DNA of 64,000 bases, from positions 123,730 to 187,729 of the forward strand of contig NZ_LRPE01000011.1 in assembly GCF_001605885.1 (NCBI RefSeq), in the 5' to 3' direction. Below are positions 37,421 through 46,998 of the stretch, piece by piece. Source of the stretch: Acinetobacter lactucae (GTDB taxonomy: Bacteria > Pseudomonadota > Gammaproteobacteria > Pseudomonadales > Moraxellaceae). The notes beneath the pieces were generated by a model, which worked only from the letters and a program-made list of their open reading frames with translations, did no database searches and was not told the origin of the DNA. The position numbers were made by a program, and so were the translations under genes. The first letter of the stretch is position 1. The number at the start of each line of letters is the position of its first letter.

Positions 37421-39850
37421 ATGTCTGAACTTATTATGAATGAAAAAACTGACTTAGAGCCTCAGGTTCCAAGTGTATTACCACTTTTAGCGTTGCGTGA
37501 TGTCGTGGTTTATCCACACATGCAAATTGCGTTATTCGTGGGTCGTGAAAAATCGATCAATGCAGTTGATGTGGCTCGTAACAGTGACAATTTAGTATTT
37601 GTAGTTGCGCAAAAAGATTCGCTTACAGAAGAAATTGATCACGATAACCTTTATCAGTACGGAACTGTCGCTAAGATTGTTCAAGTCGTAAATCATGAAA
37701 ATGATGAAAACTGCATTAAAGTACTTATTGAAGGCTTACATCGCTCTAAACTTGAAAAGATTATCGATGAAGATAGTCATTTGACTGCTGAGCACAGCTT
37801 AAGTCCAATGACAATTAACGTAGATAAAGCTACTCAGGAAACTCGTTTGCAAGAGTTACGTACTTTATTTGCTCAATATGCTGAAGCAAAATTACGTAAT
37901 GCACGCGAACTCGTTGCTGCGGCTAATAAAATTGAAGACTTGCTACAACTTATGTTTTTCGTAGCAACACGTGTGCCTCTAAATATTGAAATTAAACAGA
38001 AGTTTTTAGAGCACGATGAGTTTGAAGCACATTTACAAGAGCTTATGAGCTACTTGGTAAATCAATCTGCTGAACAGCAAATTGAACAAACTTTGCATGA
38101 CAGCGTAAAACGCCAAATGGAAAAAAACCAACGTGAATACTTTCTAAATGAAAAAATGAAAGTCATTCAACGTGAACTTTCTGACATGAATGGCGGTGCT
38201 GAAGATGACGTTGCTGAAATAGAGAAACGTCTTGCTGAAGCTGATTTACCTGAACACGTACGTAAAAAAGCTGAAGCTGAGTTCCGTAAGCTTAAAGCAA
38301 TGCAACCAGCGTCTAGTGAAGCGGCTGTTGTACGTAACTATCTAGAAGTAATTTTAGATACACCGTGGAATAAAGCGAGCAAAGTGAGTATTAACCTTGC
38401 GAAAGCACAGGAAATTCTCGATACAGATCACTACGGCTTAGATGACGTTAAAGACCGTATTGTTGAATACTTAGCTGTTCAGTCACGTGTTAAAAAGCTC
38501 AAAGGTCCGATTCTATGTTTAGTAGGCCCTCCTGGTGTAGGTAAAACTTCACTTGGTGAGTCTGTCGCGAAAGCAACAGGTCGTGAATTTGTTCGTATGG
38601 CACTCGGTGGTGTACGTGACGAAGCTGAAATTCGTGGTCACCGTCGTACTTATATTGGTGCGATGCCAGGTAAAATCGTGCAATCTTTAACAAAAGTTGG
38701 CGTGAAGAACCCATTGTTCTTACTCGACGAAATTGACAAGATGGCGCAAGACTACCGTGGCGACCCTGCTTCTGCATTGCTTGAAGTACTAGATCCATCA
38801 CAAAATAGTAAGTTCAACGATCACTATTTAGATCTTGATCTTGACCTATCTGAAGTGATGTTCATCTGTACTGCAAACAGTATGAATATTCCAGAAGCAT
38901 TGCTTGACCGTATGGAAGTTATTCGTCTACCTGGTTATACCGAAGATGAAAAAGTTAACATTGCTGAACGTTATCTTGTTCCGAAAGCAATTAAGAACAA
39001 TGGTCTACGTGCAAAAGAGTTAACAATTCATGAAGAAGCGATTCGTGACATTGTTCAACGTTATACACGTGAAGCTGGCGTACGTAATTTAGAACGTGAA
39101 GTGTCTAAAATTGCACGTAAAGTGGTAAAAGAAGCAGTAAGTAAAAAGTCTAAAAACTTACAGCTTGATATTACTTCTGCCAATCTTCCAGAATACTTAG
39201 GTCCACATAAGTTTGACTTTGGTATTGCAGAAGATGAAGCACAAGTAGGACGTGTAAATGGTCTAGCTTGGACATCTGTTGGTGGTGAGTTACTTACTAT
39301 CGAAGTTGCAGCTGTTAAAGGTAAAGGTAAATTCATTACGACCGGTTCACTCGGTGACGTTATGAAAGAGTCTATTACCACAGCAATGACTTTAGTACGT
39401 ACACGTGCCGATGAGTTGGGTATAGAAGCTTCGCGTTTTGAAGAAACTGATGTACATGTTCACTTACCTGAAGGTGCAACACCAAAAGATGGTCCGTCTG
39501 CTGGTTTAGCGTTAACAACTGCGCTTGTGTCAGCATTTACAGGTATTGCAATTCGTCCTGATATTGCAATGACTGGTGAAACAAGCTTAGGTGGTCGTGC
39601 AATGCGTATTGGTGGCTTAAAAGAAAAACTTCTTGCAGCACACCGCGGTGGAATCAAGCTTGTCTTTATTCCTCAAGACAACGTTCGAGACTTAGCAGAA
39701 ATTCCTGCAAATGTTAAAGAAGGTTTGGAAATCAAAGCTGTGAAAAGTATTGATGACATCTTGCCTTTAGCATTAGTTTCGATGCCAAAGCCTTTACCTA
39801 AAACACCGATTGTAAAACCGGTGGAAGGCTCAAAAGCAGCACGTCACTAA
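37421..39850 (+). CDS. lon: Lon protease (ATP-dependent, La)
   Basis: Cytosolic AAA+ serine protease degrading misfolded and regulatory proteins. N-terminal substrate domain (LPLLALRDVVVYPHMQIALF, starting near residue 20), Walker A GPPGVGKTS near residue 365, Walker B LFLLDEIDKM, then the protease domain with catalytic Ser in KDGPSAGLAL and Lys in GGLKEKLLAAHRGG. Start at ATG 37421: AGGAG at 37411-37415 is five bases ahead, so the GTG at 37415 inside that site is unlikely. This gives 809 residues, slightly longer than E. coli (784). Monocistronic, closed by a strong terminator. Confidence 0.96.
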   Translation: MSELIMNEKTDLEPQVPSVLPLLALRDVVVYPHMQIALFVGREKSINAVDVARNSDNLVFVVAQKDSLTEEIDHDNLYQYGTVAKIVQVVNHENDENCIKVLIEGLHRSKLEKIIDEDSHLTAEHSLSPMTINVDKATQETRLQELRTLFAQYAEAKLRNARELVAAANKIEDLLQLMFFVATRVPLNIEIKQKFLEHDEFEAHLQELMSYLVNQSAEQQIEQTLHDSVKRQMEKNQREYFLNEKMKVIQRELSDMNGGAEDDVAEIEKRLAEADLPEHVRKKAEAEFRKLKAMQPASSEAAVVRNYLEVILDTPWNKASKVSINLAKAQEILDTDHYGLDDVKDRIVEYLAVQSRVKKLKGPILCLVGPPGVGKTSLGESVAKATGREFVRMALGGVRDEAEIRGHRRTYIGAMPGKIVQSLTKVGVKNPLFLLDEIDKMAQDYRGDPASALLEVLDPSQNSKFNDHYLDLDLDLSEVMFICTANSMNIPEALLDRMEVIRLPGYTEDEKVNIAERYLVPKAIKNNGLRAKELTIHEEAIRDIVQRYTREAGVRNLEREVSKIARKVVKEAVSKKSKNLQLDITSANLPEYLGPHKFDFGIAEDEAQVGRVNGLAWTSVGGELLTIEVAAVKGKGKFITTGSLGDVMKESITTAMTLVRTRADELGIEASRFEETDVHVHLPEGATPKDGPSAGLALTTALVSAFTGIAIRPDIAMTGETSLGGRAMRIGGLKEKLLAAHRGGIKLVFIPQDNVRDLAEIPANVKEGLEIKAVKSIDDILPLALVSMPKPLPKTPIVKPVEGSKAARH

Positions 39851-39860
39851 TTAAAAAGTA

Positions 39861-39890
39861 AAAAAGAGAGAGCTTCGGCTCTCTTTTTTT
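39861..39890 (+). terminator. Terminator of lon
   Basis: AGAGAGC, tetraloop TTCG, GCTCTCT, then a run of T, preceded by A-run: a textbook intrinsic terminator. Confidence 0.93.
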
Positions 39891-39905
39891 TGTTACACAA
39901 TTTGA

Positions 39906-39933
39906 TTGAAAAATATCCAACCATCCTCATAAT
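39906..39933 (+). promoter_or_regulatory. Predicted promoter of intergenic RNA
   Basis: TTGAAA at 39906-39911, 16-base spacer, CATAAT at 39928-39933. It lies downstream of the lon terminator and ahead of three stem-loops. Predicted start near 39940. Confidence 0.5.
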
Positions 39934-39939
39934 AGGTAA

Positions 39940-40077
39940 TAAGGGTATTTAAATAAATGAGTACTCTTATCTATCTAATTCATAGATAGCCTTGTTTTTA
40001 TTCTCTATGATCATCTGAACTCCAGACAGATGATCATTTGATCGCAGTCCAACACCGTTTTTTGGACTGCGTTTTTT
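39940..40077 (+). ncRNA. Candidate small RNA with three stem-loops
   Basis: About 138 bases with no open frame. Stem 1 CTATCTA/TAGATAG (39971-39989), stem 2 ATGATCATCTG/CAGATGATCAT with a nine-base loop (40007-40037, 11 perfect pairs), stem 3 CGCAGTCCAA/TTGGACTGCG followed by six T (40043-40077), a strong intrinsic terminator. A sigma-70 type promoter precedes it and the lon terminator isolates it, so this terminator has no protein-coding gene to serve. I cannot name an RNA family. Confidence 0.55.
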
Positions 40078-40118
40078 ATGCCCGTCTTTTAGATCATCAG
40101 ATGCTTTCATTCCTCAGG

Positions 40119-40124
40119 TATAAT
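40119..40124 (+). promoter_or_regulatory. -10 element for rlmH
   Basis: A perfect TATAAT 31 bases before the rlmH ATG. The -35 region is poor. Confidence 0.45.
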
Positions 40125-40154
40125 GCGCCTGCTGTTTTTGAATGAATAGATAAT

Positions 40155-40634
40155 ATGAAAATTCGTATTCTGACCATTGGTCAAAAAATGCCTGCTTGGG
40201 TTCTTACTGGTTTTGAAGATTATTTCAAACGTATCCAACCTTTTGTTCAAACCCAAGTTATTGAACTGCCTATGGCCAAACGTGGTAAGAATGATTCAGA
40301 AGCGGATATTTTAAAATATTGTCAAATTGAAGGCGAAAGTATTTTAAATGCTTTAAAACCGAATGAAACTTTAATTGCACTAGAAGTTGGTGGTCGAGAA
40401 CTAAGTACAGAAAAATTAGCTGACACCATGAAACAATGGATGCTTGAAGGAAATGATGTAGCACTTGCTATTGGCGGTCCTGATGGTTTATCAGATCAGG
40501 TACGTAAAGCTGCCGCATGGCATTGGTCTCTCTCAAAACTGACAATGCCTCATCCTTTGGTACGTGTTTTATTAATCGAGCAACTATATCGAGCTATGAG
40601 TATTAATCACAATCATCCGTATCACCGTGCATAA
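40155..40634 (+). CDS. rlmH: 23S rRNA (pseudouridine-1915 N3)-methyltransferase
   Basis: SPOUT-class methyltransferase acting on assembled 70S ribosomes. The knot region reads FAIGGPDG-like (LAIGGPDGLSDQVRKAA), and the C-terminal LSKLTMPHPLVRVLLIEQLY followed by RA completes the signature, ending HPYHRA. Length of 159 is close to the E. coli 155. ATG start at 40155, weak ribosome site. Confidence 0.95.
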   Translation: MKIRILTIGQKMPAWVLTGFEDYFKRIQPFVQTQVIELPMAKRGKNDSEADILKYCQIEGESILNALKPNETLIALEVGGRELSTEKLADTMKQWMLEGNDVALAIGGPDGLSDQVRKAAAWHWSLSKLTMPHPLVRVLLIEQLYRAMSINHNHPYHRA

Positions 40635-40746
40635 AAGGAACAAACGTTTCATTTTAAGAACAATCCGTTGAAATCTGGATACTTTTAACATGTCCTGATT
40701 TTGGCATAATACTTATTATTCTGCTTTTCAACTCAGGTGTAATGAA

Positions 40747-41523
40747 ATGGAACTACAAACCCTTCCCGGACTGTTTATTTCACATGGTTCACCCATGCTT
40801 GCACTTGACCCGGAACAAGTGGGACCTGCTCTACACCGTCTAGGTACAAATCTGCCTATCCCAAAGGCAATCATTGTGATGTCTGCGCACTGGGAAAGCA
40901 AAGCACTTGAAGTGAGCATTTCAACTCGTCCTGAAACGTGGCATGACTTCCGTGGATTTCCTAAAGAGTTATATGAAATTCGCTACAGTGCGCCTGGCGA
41001 ACCAGAACTCGCAGAAGAAATCTTAAAATTATTGGCCGATGCTCACTTTGTTGCACATGCCAATAGTACACGTCCTCGTGACCATGGTGTATGGATGCCT
41101 TTATTGCATATGTATCCAGATGCAGACATTCCCGTGGTTGAAATCTCATTGCCATCAAATTTAAGCGCTCAAGAAATTTATCGGATAGGACAAACACTCG
41201 CACCTTTACGTGATAAACAAATTTTACTGATTGGTTCGGGAAGTATTACTCATAATCTTGCAGAGTTATCTTGGCAAGGAGACAACTCTAAAGTTCCTGA
41301 ATGGGCTTCAACGTTTAGAAATACTGTTGTGAATAAGCTTTTCCATCAAGATTATGATGGGGTTTTAGACTGGCAATCACTGCCTTACGTAAAACGCAAC
41401 CACCCTACTCTTGAACATTTTGCACCTTTGTTTTTTGCAATGGGTACGGGCAATCGCTTTACGATTGTTCACAGTAGCTTCACAATGGGCTCATTAGGAA
41501 TGGACATTTATCGTTTTGATTGA
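40747..41523 (+). CDS. ygiD: 4,5-DOPA dioxygenase extradiol family (YgiD)
   Basis: Member of the LigB superfamily. Metal-site histidines occur in FISHGSPMLAL (residues 11-21) and in MSAHWESKA, with a further conserved HNLAELSW and HSSFTMGSLGMDIYRF end. In E. coli YgiD opens the ring of L-DOPA in vitro; the physiological substrate is not known. Length of 258 fits. It stands alone between rlmH and a hairpin. Confidence 0.87.
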   Translation: MELQTLPGLFISHGSPMLALDPEQVGPALHRLGTNLPIPKAIIVMSAHWESKALEVSISTRPETWHDFRGFPKELYEIRYSAPGEPELAEEILKLLADAHFVAHANSTRPRDHGVWMPLLHMYPDADIPVVEISLPSNLSAQEIYRIGQTLAPLRDKQILLIGSGSITHNLAELSWQGDNSKVPEWASTFRNTVVNKLFHQDYDGVLDWQSLPYVKRNHPTLEHFAPLFFAMGTGNRFTIVHSSFTMGSLGMDIYRFD

Positions 41524-41533
41524 TTATTAGGAA

Positions 41534-41554
41534 ATACCCCGTTTTGCGGGGTAT
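41534..41554 (+). terminator. Probable terminator after ygiD
   Basis: ATACCCCG, loop TTTTG, CGGGGTAT, with ATTTTTG some bases later. Confidence 0.7.
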
Positions 41555-41691
41555 ACCATTATTTTTGTTGAAAATTAGAATAATTTACAAACTTATACAT
41601 TTTAAAAACCGAAACAATCAAATGTTTACATTTTCTTTTTTTAAGAATGTTTTAAGCTTATTACTGTTGTTTTTTTACTTGAAGTTTTTAA

Positions 41692-42801
41692 ATGAAAATT
41701 AAATATTTAATTCTTGCGTTATTACCTTTTTCTTTGATGGCGTGTCAAACAGTTACTAATACTCCTGCTCCAATTGTATCTGAGCAACAACAAAACCTTG
41801 CAACCACTTTAGGTGAATATGCATGGACTTATCAAAATGTAAAAGCTTCTAAACCACTTATTCTTAACTTTAATGCAGATGGTAAATTAGCCATTAATAC
41901 AGGTTGTAATGGCCAAGGCGGTACTTGGAAAGTTGAAGACAACCAACTTGTTACTTCGAATCTTGTTTCAACTATGATGGCTTGCCAAGATGATTTAATG
42001 AAACAAGAACAATTGTCGAATAGCATCTTTAATGAAGCAAAATTACCAATCGAAATTAGCAACACTAATGGTCAGGTGATTTTAACCGTGACAGATAAAA
42101 CTGGTCAAAAACACATTTTCCAAGGCCAAAAAGCAGTGAATACTCAAGCTTTAACAGACTACTCTTGGTCATATCAGCCTGAAAATACTAAAAAACCAAT
42201 CGTTCTTAACTTTACAAATGATCGTTTATCTATCGCAACAGGTTGTAACCGCCAAGGAACAACTTGGAAAGTTGAAAACAATACCATCGTAACTGCAGAC
42301 GTAATGTCGACGATGATGGCATGTGAACCTGCTTTAATGAAACAGGAACAGTTCTCTAGCACTCTCTTCCAAAAACGTGCAATTCCGTTTGAACTCAATA
42401 CTACAAATGTTGATCAACCCACATTGACAGTATCTGATGCTCAAGGCCAGAAATATACTTTCACAGGTAAAATGACACCTGAAGCAAAATATCAATCTGA
42501 AGGAAAAACTGTTTTCCTTGAAGTAGCTCCAGAAACTAAATCGTGTACTGGTGTTGCCCCACAAACTTGTATGCAAGTTCGTGAAATTAAATATGATGAC
42601 AAAGGCGTTAAAACTTACGCTGACAAAAACTGGTCATTATATTACGGCCAAATCGAAGGTTTTGAACATAAGCCAGACCAACGCGTAATTTTACGTGTAA
42701 AACGTTTTGAAGTGAAAAACCCAGCTGCAGACCAATCTAGTCAAGCAGATGTATTAGATATGGTTGTAGAGCAAGAGTTAGTTAAAAAACCTAAAAAATA
42801 A
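41692..42801 (+). CDS. Lipoprotein with two META domains and a DUF4377 domain
   Basis: 369 residues. Lipoprotein signal ends FSLMAC (Cys18). Two tandem META/HslJ-type domains follow (about 45-150 and 155-262); each has the same core: NTGCNGQGGTWKVEDN and ATGCNRQGTTWKVENN, then STMMAC and LMKQEQ. The C-terminal 100 residues (EGKTVFLEVAPETKSC...CMQVREIKY) read as DUF4377, which often accompanies META domains. HslJ of E. coli relates to heat and novobiocin resistance; the role here is unknown. Two cysteines per META copy are conserved. It stands alone, with its own terminator. Confidence 0.85.
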   Translation: MKIKYLILALLPFSLMACQTVTNTPAPIVSEQQQNLATTLGEYAWTYQNVKASKPLILNFNADGKLAINTGCNGQGGTWKVEDNQLVTSNLVSTMMACQDDLMKQEQLSNSIFNEAKLPIEISNTNGQVILTVTDKTGQKHIFQGQKAVNTQALTDYSWSYQPENTKKPIVLNFTNDRLSIATGCNRQGTTWKVENNTIVTADVMSTMMACEPALMKQEQFSSTLFQKRAIPFELNTTNVDQPTLTVSDAQGQKYTFTGKMTPEAKYQSEGKTVFLEVAPETKSCTGVAPQTCMQVREIKYDDKGVKTYADKNWSLYYGQIEGFEHKPDQRVILRVKRFEVKNPAADQSSQADVLDMVVEQELVKKPKK

Positions 42802-42813
42802 GTTTTTAGACTA

Positions 42814-42846
42814 AAAAAATCCGATGCATAAGCATCGGATTTTTTG
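42814..42846. terminator. Bidirectional terminator META lipoprotein / gdhA
   Basis: AAAAAATCCGATGC, loop ATAA, GCATCGGATTTTTT between convergent genes. Confidence 0.92.
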
Positions 42847-42854
42847 TTTCTATT

Positions 42855-44198
42855 TTAGTAAATACCTTGAGCAAGCATTGCATCAGCAACTTTTACGAAG
42901 CCTGCAATATTGGCACCGTCTACATAATTCACAGTCCCGTCTTCCTTAGTTCCATATCGTACACAGTTGGCATGAATGTCTTTCATAATTGCATGTAAGC
43001 GTTCATCGACTTCAGCATGGGTCCAGCTTAAACGAATTGCATTTTGAGACATTTCTAAACCAGATGTTGCAACACCACCCGCATTAGAGGCTTTTCCTGG
43101 CGCATACAAAATTTTAGCTTCGATAAAGTGTTCAACTGCTTCAAGTGTAGATGGCATATTAGCGCCTTCAGCTACACAAATGACACCGTTAGAAATAAGT
43201 ATTTTCGCGTCTTCACCTGTTAATTCATTTTGTGTAGCACATGGCAAAGCAATATCAACAGGAATATGCCAAGGCGTTTTTCCCTCAAAATATTCAAAAC
43301 CATGTTTAGAAGCAAACTCGGAAATACGACCACGTTTAACGTTTTTCAGTTCCATTACTTCGGCAAGTAACTCATCTGTAAAACCATTTTTTACATAAAC
43401 TGTGCCATTTGAGTCCGACAAGGTAACCACTTTTGCCCCTAAGAACATGGCTTTCTCTGCTGCATATTGAGCAACGTTACCAGAACCTGAAACTGAAACA
43501 GTTTTACCAGCAAAAGATTGTCCACGGACTTTTAGCATTTCTTCTGCAAAATAAACCGTACCATAACCAGTTGCTTCAGGACGCATCAAGCTACCACCAA
43601 ATGAAATTCCCTTACCGGTAAAGACACAAGCGGTGTCGTTACTCAGCTTTTTCATCATGCCTGCCATATAACCGACTTCACGTGCACCCACGCCAATATC
43701 ACCCGCAGGAATATCCGTATTTGGTCCTAAATGGCGATAAAGCTCAATGATTAATGCCTGACAGAATCGCATAATTTCAGCATCAGATTTACCTTTAGGA
43801 TCGAAATCTGAACCACCTTTTCCTCCACCCATTGGTAAAGTGGTAAGTGAGTTTTTAAAAGTCTGTTCAAAACCTAAAAATTTTAAAATTGATAGATTGA
43901 CCGATGGATGGAAACGCATTCCCCCTTTGAATGGACCAATTGCTGAATTGTATTGAACACGGAAAGCTCGGTTAACTTGAGTCTGACCTTGATCATCCAT
44001 CCATGAAACACGAAATTGAATCACACGCTCAGGTTCAACTAAGCGTTCTAACAAACCCTGCTCTGCATATTCCGGATTTTTTTCAATAAATGGCCACAAA
44101 CTTGTCATCACTTCTTCGACAGCTTGCAAGAACTCAGGTTGATGCGGATCACGCGCTTGCACGTAATTCAGGAATTCATTCAGATTGTTGTATTTCAA
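42855..44198 (-). CDS. gdhA: NADP-type glutamate dehydrogenase, TTG start
   Basis: Interconverts 2-oxoglutarate plus ammonia and glutamate. Family blocks: LLERLVEPERVIQFRVSW, GPFKGGMRFHP, LPMGGGKGGSDFDPKG with the catalytic Lys, PAGDIGVGAREVGYM, and the nucleotide fold VSVSGSGNVAQYAA. I start at TTG 44196-44198, because GAGGA lies seven bases ahead and this gives exactly 447 residues, the E. coli length, beginning MKYNNLNEFLNYVQARDP. Upstream in-frame ATGs would add up to 20 residues unlike the family. NADP preference is inferred from the hexameric class. Confidence 0.95.
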   Translation of the reverse strand: MKYNNLNEFLNYVQARDPHQPEFLQAVEEVMTSLWPFIEKNPEYAEQGLLERLVEPERVIQFRVSWMDDQGQTQVNRAFRVQYNSAIGPFKGGMRFHPSVNLSILKFLGFEQTFKNSLTTLPMGGGKGGSDFDPKGKSDAEIMRFCQALIIELYRHLGPNTDIPAGDIGVGAREVGYMAGMMKKLSNDTACVFTGKGISFGGSLMRPEATGYGTVYFAEEMLKVRGQSFAGKTVSVSGSGNVAQYAAEKAMFLGAKVVTLSDSNGTVYVKNGFTDELLAEVMELKNVKRGRISEFASKHGFEYFEGKTPWHIPVDIALPCATQNELTGEDAKILISNGVICVAEGANMPSTLEAVEHFIEAKILYAPGKASNAGGVATSGLEMSQNAIRLSWTHAEVDERLHAIMKDIHANCVRYGTKEDGTVNYVDGANIAGFVKVADAMLAQGIY

Positions 44199-44530
44199 TG
44201 CACGGTCCTCAGCATAGTAATGAATTAAATTGGTGCAATACATTATTAAATGCATCATTTAGCAGCAAAATATTAAATCCCTTTCCATCAATTTTAACAA
44301 TAGTTATTTTAAATTATTTTATTAACCTTAATTATCAAAAACTTATTTTTAGGAAAACTACTTAAAGATCAGAAATAGTCATTTAACTTTTCACTTTTAT
44401 TGATCTATTATTGTGCATAATTAGCGACATTTTAGGTCAATTAAAAACCCGATAAATTCGTTAAAATCCATTGACCTTACTTAGGTTTTTCTTCATTATC
44501 GCATCGTTTTAACCAAGCTATTTGCCCACT

Positions 44531-45322
44531 ATGAATTCATCTATTTCTCTCATACGCGAGATTGATGCGTTATTACCACAAACACAATGTGGTCTATGTG
44601 GACATCGTGATGGATGTCTACCCTACGCAAAGTCGATTGCTGAAGGTGAAGAAGCAAATAAATGTGTTCCAGGTGGCCAACCTGTAGCTGATGCACTCGC
44701 AAATCTATTAAATCGTCCTGTGTTAACCGCTGAAACTAGCGTATGGCCTGTACAAGCCGATGGCCGCCCACAGCGAATGAAAGCAATTATTCGTGAGGAT
44801 GAATGTATTGGCTGCACCAAATGTATTAGTGCTTGCCCCGTAGATGCTATTATTGGAAGTGGTAAGCTCATGCATACCATCTTGACTGACTTATGTACGG
44901 GTTGTGAGTTATGCATTCCACCTTGTCCGGTAGATTGCATTGATTTGGTCGAAGACAACCAAGCATTACCAAATGAGCAACAGCGTCTTGCTGAACAAAA
45001 TGATTTAAGACAACGTTATTACGCTCACATTCAGCGCGAAGAAAAGCGTCGTACTCACCGTAAAGGGCCTGTAGTACGCGCTGAAATTGATACTCAACTG
45101 TTTGCACAGTTCTCTCAGGCACTTGATGAAGTACCTTCAATTGAGCTCATTGAGAAACCCAAAGAAGTTGTGTCAACAGATGCGAAAACTACAATTGAGT
45201 TAGCGAAAATTCGTACACAAATTAAGAAACTGGAAAAACAGCTCAGTGTTCGTGAAGATGCTAAAAAGCGTCTTCAGCTTGAAGAACTGCAACAGCAACT
45301 CATGCAATTACAGGAGGTCTGA
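44531..45322 (+). CDS. rnfB: Orphan RnfB-like iron-sulphur protein
   Basis: 263 residues with three iron-sulphur sites. Near residue 20 the RnfB-type cluster [20 protein letters not shown] leads to NKCVPGG; then two ferredoxin 4Fe-4S motifs, [16 protein letters not shown] and [16 protein letters not shown]. Unlike standard RnfB it has no N-terminal membrane helix, and the C-terminal 100 residues are charged and coiled-coil ([18 protein letters not shown]). The other Rnf subunits are absent here although nth follows directly, as it does after the rnf operon in E. coli. It is probably a soluble ferredoxin. Start at ATG 44531; TTG 44522 is an alternative. Confidence 0.82.
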   Translation: MNSSISLIREIDALLPQTQCGLCGHRDGCLPYAKSIAEGEEANKCVPGGQPVADALANLLNRPVLTAETSVWPVQADGRPQRMKAIIREDECIGCTKCISACPVDAIIGSGKLMHTILTDLCTGCELCIPPCPVDCIDLVEDNQALPNEQQRLAEQNDLRQRYYAHIQREEKRRTHRKGPVVRAEIDTQLFAQFSQALDEVPSIELIEKPKEVVSTDAKTTIELAKIRTQIKKLEKQLSVREDAKKRLQLEELQQQLMQLQEV

Positions 45323-46012
45323 ATGGCCGTCAAGAATATGACGAAAAAGCAGATTCAAATTTTCTTTGAACGCCTTCGCGAACAACGACCTTCACCTCAA
45401 ACCGAGTTAAAATATTCCTCTCCATTTGAGTTACTTATTGCAGTTATGTTGTCAGCTCAAGCGACCGACGTAAGTGTTAATAAAGCAACAGATAAGCTCT
45501 ACCCTGTAGCAAATACAGCTGAAAAAATCTATAACTTGGGCGTAGATGGGTTAAAGGAATATATCAAGACCATTGGTCTCTATAACGCAAAAGCCGAAAA
45601 TGTCATTAAGACCTGTAAGATTTTAATGGAACAATTTAACGGCGAAGTGCCAAGCAACAGAAAAGATTTAGAAGCTTTACCGGGTGTCGGGCGTAAAACA
45701 GCCAATGTAGTTTTAAATACGGCTTTCGGACAACCCACCATGGCTGTCGATACTCATATTTTCCGAGTAGGAAATCGAACTGGTTTAGCAGTAGGTAAAA
45801 ATGTTCTTGAGGTTGAGCACCGCTTAATTAAGGTCATTCCTAAAGAATTTATTTTAGATTCACATCACTGGCTCATATTACACGGTCGTTATTGTTGTAT
45901 CGCCCGTAAACCTAAATGTGCGGAATGTGTAGTCGCAGATGTCTGTAACTGGCCTGATCGCTTTGAATTTGGCGCACAAAAGCAAATTGCCATTAAAAAT
46001 ATTGAAGCTTAA
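45323..46012 (+). CDS. nth: Endonuclease III
   Basis: DNA glycosylase/AP lyase that removes oxidised pyrimidines. The helix-hairpin-helix LPGVGRKTANVVL carries the catalytic Lys, the catalytic Asp is in MAVDTHIFRVGNR, and the C-terminal cluster CCIARKPKCAECVVADVC binds 4Fe-4S. 229 residues, slightly longer than E. coli (211) by its ends. ATG follows the rnfB stop with no gap and AGGAGG lies ahead inside rnfB, so the two are coupled. Confidence 0.95.
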   Translation: MAVKNMTKKQIQIFFERLREQRPSPQTELKYSSPFELLIAVMLSAQATDVSVNKATDKLYPVANTAEKIYNLGVDGLKEYIKTIGLYNAKAENVIKTCKILMEQFNGEVPSNRKDLEALPGVGRKTANVVLNTAFGQPTMAVDTHIFRVGNRTGLAVGKNVLEVEHRLIKVIPKEFILDSHHWLILHGRYCCIARKPKCAECVVADVCNWPDRFEFGAQKQIAIKNIEA

Positions 46013-46020
46013 AAATATGG

Positions 46021-46043
46021 TTGGGTATAGGGATCATACCCAA
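46021..46043. terminator. Hairpin after nth
   Basis: TTGGGTAT / ATACCCAA around AGGGATC, between convergent nth and the mini-protein gene. No strong T-run, so only a probable terminator. Confidence 0.5.
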
Positions 46044-46049
46044 TCAAAC

Positions 46050-46187
46050 TTACTTTAGACGCTTTTTCTCATTACGCTCTTCTTTTGCTTGTTTTTGTAC
46101 CTGTCTTAGCATTTTGTAGCTTTGAAAAGCCAAAAATATTAATAGTGCTAGACTAAGCAATACCACCAAAATCAATATGATTTTCAT
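46050..46187 (-). CDS. Mini membrane protein, 45 residues
   Basis: A short frame not reaching usual cut-offs. It encodes MKIILILVVLLSLALLIFLA then FQSYKMLRQVQKQAKEERNE and KKRLK: one N-terminal membrane helix and a strongly basic cytoplasmic tail. AGGAGA lies five bases before ATG 46185-46187, an excellent ribosome site. It lies downstream of adk after the adk terminator. I do not recognise a family. Confidence 0.7.
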   Translation of the reverse strand: MKIILILVVLLSLALLIFLAFQSYKMLRQVQKQAKEERNEKKRLK

Positions 46188-46216
46188 ATTGTTCTCCTGC
46201 ACCTAATGAAAGAAAA

Positions 46217-46237
46217 GAGCCCTCACAAAGAGGGCTC
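46217..46237 (-). terminator. Terminator of adk
   Basis: GAGCCCTC / GAGGGCTC around five bases; on the minus strand it is followed by TTTTCTTTC. Confidence 0.88.
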
Positions 46238-46258
46238 ATTATCACAAACAATATTAAA

Positions 46259-46927
<669 letters not shown>

Positions 46928-46998
46928 TTAAAACAATGAATATGAAGTCCGGCAGAAAAAGTCTCGTTAATCTTCAATAGATCCTGCCTGACATCGAA

